Source: Amoebidium appalachense
Lineage: Eukaryota > Ichthyosporea
DNA: 64,000 nucleotides
Reading direction: 5' to 3'
Assembly (NCBI GenBank): GCA_963693365.1
Contig: CAVNZM010000001.1
Span: 2,480,001-2,544,000, forward strand
The notes below the pieces were generated by a model. The model was not told the DNA's origin and made no database searches. It saw only the letters and a list, made by a program, of their open reading frames with translations. Every line of letters begins with the position of its first letter. Within the stretch, counting starts at the first letter, position 1. The position numbers and the translations under genes were made by a program. Below are positions 55,887 through 64,000 of the stretch, piece after piece.

Positions 55887-56098
55887 AAAAAAAAAAAAAA
55901 GGGAAATGCAAGGGAACTTCATCATTCAGAGTGCTAACATGATATCCACCCACCCAGGCCCGTCTCACTGCGCCCATGTTCCACGATGAGTTCCATGCGC
56001 ACTTTGGCAGCGATGACCTGGACACTGAGATGCCAGACAACCACGTGGCTGAGGTCCAGGGCACTAAGGGGGACGGCAGCAAGAAGGAGCTCGCATGA
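51175..56098 (+). CDS. Folate-biopterin transporter (FBT/BT1) family membrane protein
   Basis: Eight exons (51175-51296, 51627-51964, 52747-53028, 53482-53697, 54261-54694, 55013-55114, 55545-55706, 55958-56098) give 1797 nt and 598 residues, all in phase. The family belongs to the major facilitator superfamily and carries folates, pterins or related compounds in plants, cyanobacteria, apicomplexans, kinetoplastids and oomycetes. The protein has about a dozen hydrophobic segments. Family features: ALIGMISDCFPIRGFFKKYY after the second helix region, a charged loop between the halves (WGFQAAKWRRHRK), and the late signature CPKGMESTLYALLAGFSNFG. The N-terminus is soluble (AEAFRKFKAEHPEW) and the C-terminus acidic and Lys-rich (GDGSKKELA). 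The substrate cannot be read from sequence. The start is the first ATG of the frame, in context AACCATGCC. AATAAA lies at 56460-56465. Confidence 0.9.
51446..51471. repeat. Perfect 10-bp hairpin in transporter intron 1
   Basis: GCACACTTCT (51446-51455) pairs with AGAAGTGTGC (51462-51471) around a 6-nt loop. It is short enough to be chance, but it is perfect and lies in an otherwise simple intron. Confidence 0.6.
52241..52501. repeat. Tandem duplication of about 130 bp in transporter intron 2
   Basis: Copies are 52241-52374 and 52375-52501. Both contain GTAACAAAGCAGTTGGGTGG, ACGACGTACTTTCCACGTGC and AGAGATGGAAGCAGAAGCGG, then a (GAAA)n-like tail ending AAAAATCGAACTT. They differ at a few bases and in tail length. 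Confidence 0.9.
53028..53209. repeat. Tandem duplication that copies the exon 3 splice donor
   Basis: TGTACGTGTGGTTTTTGAGA occurs at 53028-53047, where its GTACGT is the donor of transporter exon 3, and again at 53118-53137. Both copies run into poly-C and then CTTTCCTACCAC. The period is about 90 bp. The second copy is an intact decoy donor inside the intron. Confidence 0.85.
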
Positions 56099-56746
56099 TT
56101 GGCTGGTTAAAAATTTAAATTTAGAAGTTAGATCGATGAAAGCACGCAAGGCACGTGTATGAAGGATGTATATACCTGTACTGGTTGCGCCTTTTACAAA
56201 AGCCTTGTATATAGGCTGTATTGATACTGTTATTTTTGCATATTATGTCCCTCCCATCATGTAGACAAACCATCCAATCAAGCAGCAATCTTCCATCTTT
56301 TTAGTTCTTGGGCCACAACACATATACACATGATTATAGCTTTTGACACAACCATATACATGTACTATACCTTTTTCTGACGCGAGGTTTGTATGCTGTG
56401 AAGACTTGCACAGTACATAAGCAGTTCGGGCAGGCCCGGTGCTGAGAGTGGGGAATTCGAATAAAGAGCCGACACCTGATGTGACTTGTATATTTCTGCA
56501 ACTAGGGCCGTTGCCCTTGAGTAAGGATGCGAACCTGTAGAGAGCTTGGGAAAAGGAAAATGGGGCCTGTTACTGGTATAGGTGGGGAAGTGGCAGTGGC
56601 TGTGGTGGTTGCGTGTGTGTACACGTAGCAGACCTAGGCCCTCGCTGCACAGCAACGGTCTTTTGTGTTTCTAAATATGGCAACATCTTCGTGCGTGTGT
56701 GTGCGTGTGTGTGTGTGTGTGTGTGTACGTGTGTAACATTGTGAGT

Positions 56747-56783
<37 letters not shown>

Positions 56784-56906
56784 TGTGTGCATGCATGTGC
56801 GCGTGTGCGCATGCGTGTGCGTGTGCGTATGTGTGTCAGTGCTTGCATGCGCGATGGTGTGAGTGCGAGTGTGTATTTCGCGTGTGCGTGCGTATGTGTT
56901 CGTGCT

Positions 56907-56984
<78 letters not shown>

Positions 56985-58197
56985 GTTGAGCCACTATGCA
57001 CGGCGGTGTAAAAGCTGGGGAGAAGTGGGATGCGTTAGGAGGTATGTGATCACTGCTGCCGATATACACAACTGGTGGGGCACGGATGAAATAAATGCTC
57101 AATTATGACGGGGATGCCATTGTAGGAATAGAGGAACAGGAAAGCGACTGTTGTATTTGCAGTTGGTAGGCAGTCTTTTTTTTTTTTTTTTTCGAGGGGG
57201 AGGGGGGGGGGGGGGGGGCAAACACATGCCCTCAGACCCGGGGAGGGGAGGGGAGGGGGACAACGTTTCACATGCCACCAGCTAGAGCTTGGAGAGGAGG
57301 AGGAGAGGAGGAGGGGGGGGGGGGGGGGAGGGGGGGGGGGGGGAGGGGGGAGGGACACATGGTCCCAGAGCTGAGGGGGTTCGGAGGCAGAACCTGCAGG
57401 TGAATATTAATATTATCGAGCTGTCTCACATGCATCCATCCGAATGTTTGTAGTGGTTGTGGTTATTTGACGGCACCAGGTTAATAGTAATAGACATGTG
57501 ACACAAACGCACCATATTCGGCAGATCCAATTGCATTCATACATTCTTTTGGCAACATACCTCTGTACAAGTGTTGTGCATGTGATGGAACGGATACGAA
57601 CGAAACAACCCAGGCGTGTACGTGTTCTATTGTGTGTAGGTCAAGAGGCTGGTAAGGGTGTGAGGGACGTGTGCCGTGCACAAGCACATGTGTGTGTGTG
57701 TGTGTGTGCGTGTACGTGTACGTGTACGTGTGTGTGTGTCTGTGTGTGTGTGCATGTACGTGTGTGTGTGTGTGTGTGTGTGCGTGTACGTGTACGTGTG
57801 TGTGTGTGCGTGCGTGCGCGTGACGAACCTGCGTGTATGCACGCGGTTGTGTGTATACACACACATGTGGGTGTGCCTGCATGCATGTTGTGCAGGTAGA
57901 CATACGATGTATAGACCGTTGTTCGCATGCACAGTTTAAAACACGCCAGAGAACATCGTTCATCAAACACTCATCGATGAATAAAAACTAAGATCAAACA
58001 GCCTTCGTTCAAACTAGTCCTTCATCATTCATACAACAGCTGCATTTTGAAGTCTCCAAGTTGAGGATTGCACTCAGACACATTACTGGCACTGATTAGC
58101 AGTACAACAAAAGAGCAAAAAAAATAAAAATAAAAAGGTGTGCGTTTGTGCCCTTGTCTTGTCCATTGCAGGAAACAAACCCCCAACAACCACTATT
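56099..58197. other. Spacer between convergent transporter and SMYD-like genes
   Basis: The transporter 3' flank has AATAAA at 56460-56465. GT-rich tracts lie at 56690-56990 (pure (GT)n about 56911-56981) and 57690-57830, with G-rich DNA at 57190-57350. No gene is supported. Confidence 0.65.
56460..56465 (+). terminator. AATAAA polyadenylation signal, transporter gene
   Basis: Canonical hexamer 362 nt after the TGA at 56096-56098. Confidence 0.45.
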
Positions 58198-58975
58198 TCA
58201 GTTACTCTTTTTAGGCAGTTTCCTGACGGGCTTTGCCTGTTTCTTGCTGTTGTTCTTGCTGCGGTGGTATGTTGGTGGGGCCGTGTTGCCTGCCTCCTTC
58301 TCCTCCTCACACCTCGGGCACGCACACTCAAACATGTAGTCCTGCAATAATTTCTGCACACACATACCAAAATATTAGAGGGCACTCAATTCTCCACGTA
58401 TCCCCCCTCGCCCCTCCCCACCCCCTTCCACATGTGTTCCCCCCCCCATCCCCCCCACCACGCGTACCCCCCCTCCCCCCCCCCCCTTTTCCCGGTGCCC
58501 CGCCGTCCAGCTTGCTACTGACCACCTCTCTTTTTGAAACACCCAAGTGCACACAAAAATCTCGGTACATTCACCTACTGGTTAAAAAAGGGAGGTATGA
58601 GGATAAACATGCATGGAATAATGATGTATGGTTCGGCTCGTGTGTGCGGACGTGCGTGTTTGGGAAAGCCAAGGGGCCAAAAAGAGGGGGGTGTGTGGGT
58701 GGGTGGGTGGGGGGTTTTTTTTTTTGGGGGGGGGGGGGGGGGGGAGGAGGCCAAGGAGCACAGTGAAGACTCGCTTGAGGCTGTGTTGGATTGGGTTGTG
58801 CTGGAGTGCTTGCCATAAGTGTTGCATGTGTAGGTGGTCCGAAAACAGTCCAAAGTGCAGGGCGAGGACGTGTGTGTGTTAAAGGGGAATAGGCGGAAGG
58901 ATTGCAGTGAAGCAGCAGAGAAGTACAAAGATCCATAGAGAGAGAAAAGGAAGAAGAGAGCCATGTGAGTATGCG

Positions 58976-59057
<82 letters not shown>

Positions 59058-59070
59058 TGTGTGCATGCGT

Positions 59071-59139
<69 letters not shown>

Positions 59140-59171
59140 GTGCGTGTGCGCGCGTACGTGCGCGCGTGTTT

Positions 59172-59248
<77 letters not shown>

Positions 59249-62200
59249 ATGTGTATTGGGTACCTGTCTGCGAGTTGGCCTGGGCAGGTTGATGTCGATG
59301 TAGTGGATGTTGAGCTCTGAGCCCTCACAGATGTCCCTCTCGGCCACAAGGCTGATCACCGTGCTCTCGGCACCACGCACCTGCACAGGCAGACAGGAGA
59401 AAAAGGACGAGTGGGGAGGGTGAAGGTGTTTACTTAGCATTTTGGCTTGGCAGCTGATATTGGATATTCGGGTGTAGTGAATTTATAAAACCTTGCTCTA
59501 AACCCAAGGGTCAGCTCATCTTGATGCTCTATATCTGTATACAAGATGTATGTATGTATGTATGTAGGTGTGTATGTGCATGTGTTATGTATACATGTAT
59601 GTATGTATGCATGCTTGTATGACACATGACATAAGTAGATACCCGGTTTCTTCGTATGTGTTTGATAACGATCAGGCACGGGGTAGGGTCGGAGAGGACG
59701 AAGGAAGGGAAAGAGGAGACGGGGAGGGGGGGAGGCGGCGGCAGGGGGGGGAGGGGGCGGAGGGGGGGAGGGGGGGGGCGGGGGGGATGGATATCATGTT
59801 TCATGAATTAGCCCATCCGTCTAACAGCACCAGTACCCCCCCCCCCCCCTCTCCCCCCCCCCTGGGGCCCAAAAAAACAACACCCACCCACCCAACCACC
59901 ACCCACCCACCCACCCATTACACCCACCCACCCACCCATTACACCCACCCATTACACCCACCCATTACACCCACCCACCCACCCATTACACCCACCCACC
60001 CACCCATTACACCCACCCATTACACCCACCCACCCACCCATTACACCCACCCACCCACCCACCATCTGCCTACCACACGCCCACCCAACTACCACACACC
60101 CCTGCACCCACCCACCCACACACACGAGCACGCTAGACTCACCAGCAAATTGGGGTCACACGAGTGGTTGAAGAAAGATGCTGCTGGAAACACCAACCGC
60201 CCTGGGAGCAAACCTTTTAATTGGCTTGTGGACCCAAACACTGACAAAGAGAAAACAGCACGGCTACATGCACACAGTGATTCGCCATGATGTCTACCAA
60301 TCAGTAACCCCTAAACAATGTCCTCTCAAGACCTGCCCTCCCCCTCCCCCCTCCTCCCCTCCCCCCTCCCCCCACAACAACAAAAGCAAAAAAAACAAAA
60401 CCAAAAAAAAACCAAAAAAAAACCCCACACACCCCTCCCCCTTCACACATTTCGCCCATTCTGTCCCCACACCAACCGCTATCTCATTCTTCTTTCCTGC
60501 CTCTTTGTTTCACATATCCCATCCTTTACACTGCCTCCTCTGCTTTTCCTATACAGACACAACCCCCCCCCCCCCCCCCCCCCCCCCCCCAAACTCCCTG
60601 TCCCGCCCCGCCCCAAGGATCCTTTCCAAACAAGAAATGCCCAAACCAACATGCAACAGAGCTTCAAACCCAACAGCACTACAAATCAAACCCAGCCACA
60701 CAATACAAGCAACACACACACACAGACAAGATACCCACCTGCCAGCTTCATATCTGTGCCCCTTGGGTCCAGGAAGCCAAACCCGTTTGCCTCCAACCGA
60801 CCAATGAGTGCATACATCTCTTCCTGCCCCACATCAACCCTGTCAGGTCACTAGCTGCACTACCCTACCGAACCAAAAGAGCACTTTCCCCTGCTGTGTC
60901 TCCTCATATTTCAACCTCTACTGTCAGAGAGATAGCTGATATCCCCATGCTTCCTCTCCCCCCCCCCCCCCCCCCCCCCCCCCCACCCCCTTCCCCCCTC
61001 TCTCTCCCCCCCTTTTCCCCCTGCCCCCCGTCTGCCGCCCTTCCCCGCTCGACCCCTCGTCGACAAAGAGTATCTTTCAGTGCCCCCCCCCCCCCCCCCC
61101 CTCCCCTCCCCCCCCGTTTCACGCGCAGTAGAACGGTGGTTATGGTTCCTATAGACCAAGGCATTTGCTGTGGAGAATGTGTAGCTGAAACGCTTATGTG
61201 GATGTGTGCCAATGTCCCAAAGAAAAAAAAGAAAAAAAGGCACATAAAAAGGGGAGCAAACCGTGTCTCTACGTCCACAAACAATGGGGAGGAAGGGAGG
61301 GAGGAAGGGGGGGAGGGCTTAGGGGAGGAGGAGGGAACTAGGTAGGTAGGTAGCAAGCAAAGTAAAGAAAGGTAGGCAAGGGGGAAAGGGGAGGGGGAAG
61401 AGAGAAGAGGGGAGGCCCGGGGGGAAGGGGGGGGGGGGGGGGGAGGGGAGAGAGAGAGAGAGAGAGAGACACCTCTCCCGCAGGGAGACCCAAGCCGGCC
61501 TTCTCCAAGATGCCAAGCAGATACTTGTATGCCTTGCGCCACTCGTCACGTTGCTGTCGAAAAAATGTGTGTGGGAGAGAAAGAAGGGAGATGGTAAGTG
61601 AAAACACGACCTACCGTCGACACCATTTTCTTCTTTGCGACATCGAAAGGGCGTACCCTTCTCTCTCTCTTTCAATCATGTGATCACTCAATCTCCCTCT
61701 CCCCCTCCCCCCCCCCCCCCCCCCCCTTCACTGTGTAAGTGCCCCCCCCCCCCCCCCCCCCCCCACCACCACACAAATAAAAAAAAGCCATTGTTTCAGC
61801 ATTAACTTGGCAACTTCCTAACTCTTATACAAAGCAACAGCCAGAACCACAACCACGGAACCATAACACATTGCCACAAATAAAAACAGGCCACGGGCAG
61901 GGGGGAGGGGGGGAGAACGGGTGGGCACCCACCTCCTTCTCCATGGCTGCACTATGGTGCACCAACGACAAATAGTCCTCCACATTCGGCACATACAGCC
62001 TGCTTTCATCCACAGTGTAACTGTACACAGAATCCCCCCTCCGCACCATTTTCAACCTCTTTAGACACCCCTCCTTTCGCATTTTCGCTCGTTCCGGGGG
62101 AATCATAGACCAACTGTAAGCCCATGGGGGTATATTTCAACACGGGAACCTGACCGGTTTTAGGTGGCTGTCTCCGGCCAACCTCCAAGTCCCCCCCCAT

Positions 62201-63449
62201 GTCTAAATCCACCCACTTCACCTTCTTCCCCACCGATGTTCTATTTGATGTCCCGGCTGTTTGCTCGCTCCCTTCACTCCCTCCTTCGATTGGTTTTTGC
62301 CCGTTCTCTATCTCGGACCATGCGGTGCTTGTACTGGCATCCAAATTACTTTTTACTATTGGTTCATCTGTCCGATTAGGCGGCCGATCTCCTTTGACTG
62401 CCGATGCTGATTGGTCTAGAATCACAGCTGCATTCCCGCTGGCTCCATCCGATTCCCTTTGATCCGAGTAGCCTGATTCTGGAATACGTGTCGTGGAGTC
62501 GGATGGACTATCTTTATCACCCAACCCTGTTTCCTGATTGGATGATGAGGGTGGAGATGAATCTTGGGATTGGTCGTCTATTTCGGGTGTTGGTGTAGGG
62601 GGCGGGGGTGGTTGTTTGGGCAGTGGTGGGAGAAAGTCGTCCTCTGATAGGCCAAGTTTTTCGCAGTGTTGGCGGGCAAGCATTTCGATCACAAATTGGA
62701 GGGTCGAGGTGACGTCATGGTCAAACTGTGTGCGTGTGAATGTGTGAGTAGGTGTTTGTGCGTGTGTGTGTGTGTGTTCTGCATGCGTGCCCCCTTGGGT
62801 GTGTTCGTGTGTTTGTGTAAGAATGGGGGGAGTATGTGTGATGTGTGTGTGTGCTTGTCTGTCAGCCTCCTCTCTCTCTCTCTTTTTCCCCCTCGTCTCT
62901 ATCTATCCCTCCCATGTCCCTCCCCCTAAAAGCCCCCCCCTCCCCCCCTCGCCCCTTTTCCTTTCCCCTGGGGTCGTCTAAGTCCCCAATTCCATTCAAG
63001 CAAAGTGATACATCCCAAACAACAACAGTTAGGCAGAAGGCGGCCGCCCAGGGGGAAGGGGGGGGGGGGGGGGGGGGGGGGGGTTTGAATGCGTCAAAAA
63101 GTACGAAGTACACAAGAACAAACGGATAACACGATGCAGAATGCAAGCCATACATAAAGAGTATGCATAATAAGCAGAGCCCATCCTCAGGGGGGGCCCA
63201 CGTCGACGTCGGGGGGGGGGGCATGTACCTTTGCGGATGAGAGCCTGCTGCAAACAGTGCACAGCTTGGAGTGCACTTTGACATGGGCCGACCTGCACTC
63301 CTCATTGCAGTAGTAGGCACGGTTGCAGCCCCCACACTGCATGCAGCCATAGTTGATACATGTTGCCCCCCCTCCCTCTCCCCCCCTCTTCCTCTTCATC
63401 CCCCCCTCCCATCCCTCATCCCGTTTCCCCTCCCCTACCCACTCCCCTC

Positions 63450-63483
<34 letters not shown>

Positions 63484-64000
63484 CCATAAAAAAATCCTCC
63501 CACACTATTAAATAAATATATAAATGATGTTCAGTTTTTCCTCTTCTTTCCACCATGCCCCCTCCCCCTCTCCCTCCCCTTCCCTCTCCCTCCCCCCGAC
63601 CAGCTTCCCCCACCTCCCCCCCCACACACAGAATACAAACACCCACACACAACCACAAAAAAGCCCCCCCCCCCCCCCCCCCCCCCCCCCGGATAAGATT
63701 TCATAAACGAATAACCAAATAATTAGCTTTTCCCTTTCCTTCCCCCCCCCCCCCCCCCCCCTCCCCCCCCCCCCCCCCCCAAAAAAAAACCGTCAAATAA
63801 CGCCGACAAAAAACACAAAAAGGGGGCCGAAAAAAAAATCCTCACGTCCGCAATTCGTTACTTTTGGCCACAACACATATCCAGCTTTCGTAGTATCCAG
63901 AGCAGAGCCCATGTGTCTGTACACACCTTACACTCAAGCCGGCCTGCAGTCTGGTGAGTGAAGCAGAAAGCACAGACACGTTTGCGGAAGGACTCGCTGA
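58198..64000 (-). CDS. SMYD-like MYND/SET-domain protein methyltransferase (5' end outside window)
   Basis: Nine minus-strand exons join in phase: 63927-64000+, 63229-63336, 62217-62725, 61933-62113, 61473-61553, 60739-60823, 60143-60183, 59264-59380, 58198-58353, giving 449 visible residues and a TGA stop. SMYD enzymes methylate lysines of histones and other proteins. The MYND zinc finger is complete: CAFC, CGGC, YCNEEC, then His46 and Cys50 of the fragment. The SET core has AASFFNHSCDPNLL (346-359) and GSELNIHYID; the post-SET cysteines are in MFECACPRC. Between MYND and the SET core there is an acidic Ser/Pro/Thr-rich insert of roughly 150 residues (PPLPKQPPPPPTPTPEIDD and onward) that normal SMYD proteins lack. 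The protein stops about 35 residues after post-SET, so the usual C-terminal helical (TPR-like) domain is absent. The first half of the split SET domain must be to the right of the window. The 103-nt intron 62114-62216 is needed to restore frame. Confidence 0.92.
58979..59139. repeat. (GT)n microsatellite in a SMYD-like intron
   Basis: Two GT blocks (about 58979-59050 and 59079-59139) separated by GT/GC-rich sequence lead into a CG-rich patch, a 22-T run and poly-G up to 59244. They occupy the intron between the last two exons. Confidence 0.95.
59880..60105. repeat. Minisatellite of CACCCATTACACCCA-type units
   Basis: Blocks of (CACC)n with ATTACACC inserted at intervals of 12 or 20 bases fill about 200 bases of the SMYD-like intron 59381-60142. 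On the coding strand it is a G-rich array (GGGTGTAATGGGTG). Confidence 0.9.
63084..63184 (-). repeat. Dispersed 100-bp element flanked by poly-C (copy 2)
   Basis: This is the reverse complement of 8491-8592 with two mismatches in 101 bases. In the element's own orientation it starts ATGGGCTCTGCTTATTATGC and runs into poly-C at its 3' end (poly-G on this strand, 63059-63083). It lies in the SMYD-like intron between the C-rich and MYND exons, 44 bp from the MYND exon's donor. Confidence 0.9.

Overview
This is nuclear DNA from a eukaryote. The genes are split into many short exons by GT-AG introns, there is a tRNA gene with a poly-T terminator, and canonical AATAAA signals follow several stop codons. 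Introns and spacers are packed with (CA)n/(GT)n, (GA)n/(CT)n and very long poly-C/poly-G runs, so most long open frames are repeat translations (poly-Pro, poly-Gly, His-Thr, Cys-Val) and not genes. The gene set (Piwi, MOB2-like, MARK-like kinase, SMYD-like methyltransferase, plus a folate-biopterin-type transporter that is known from plants, apicomplexans, kinetoplastids and oomycetes but not from animals or fungi) suggests a protist or alga. I cannot name the lineage. TAA, TAG and TGA all terminate genes here, so the standard code is likely.

Layout, left to right. tRNA-Asn (5-77,+). The last exons of a possible FAD-dependent oxidoreductase (143-595,+). A four-exon gene for a small, probably mitochondrial protein (2478-4792,-), head to head with a five-exon MOB2-like kinase activator (6507-11224,+). 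A Piwi-clade Argonaute of about 25 exons (12593-20003,+). A spacer with repeats and a perfect hairpin (20.0-24.1 kb). A four-exon long-chain acyl-CoA synthetase (24150-28095,+). A tandem satellite (28.6-29.2 kb). A MARK/SNF1-type kinase with a UBA domain and a long Ser/Arg/Pro-rich tail (30395-39704,-). A six-exon SPFH/band-7 protein of a bacterial-like subfamily (41842-46670,+). A gene-free repeat-rich spacer (46.7-51.2 kb). An eight-exon folate-biopterin transporter-family protein (51175-56098,+). A SMYD-like MYND/SET gene running off the right edge (58198->64000,-).

The genes do not form a pathway. MOB2 proteins and MARK-like kinases both belong to growth and polarity signalling, but nothing in the window links these two. 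Exon models were built by joining splice sites so that reading phase is kept and family motifs continue. For five genes every junction closes in phase; unresolved junctions are stated.

The most notable signals are an in-frame TAG inside the PIWI domain, three splice sites that each miss the canonical dinucleotide by one base, a near-identical 100-bp dispersed element flanked by poly-C found in opposite orientations at 8.5 and 63.1 kb, intronic homopolymer tracts whose C or G polarity changes from gene to gene, two long perfect hairpins, and an identical 89-bp tandem duplication. I saw no clear new multi-gene system. The poly-C-associated element family is the best candidate for something undescribed.
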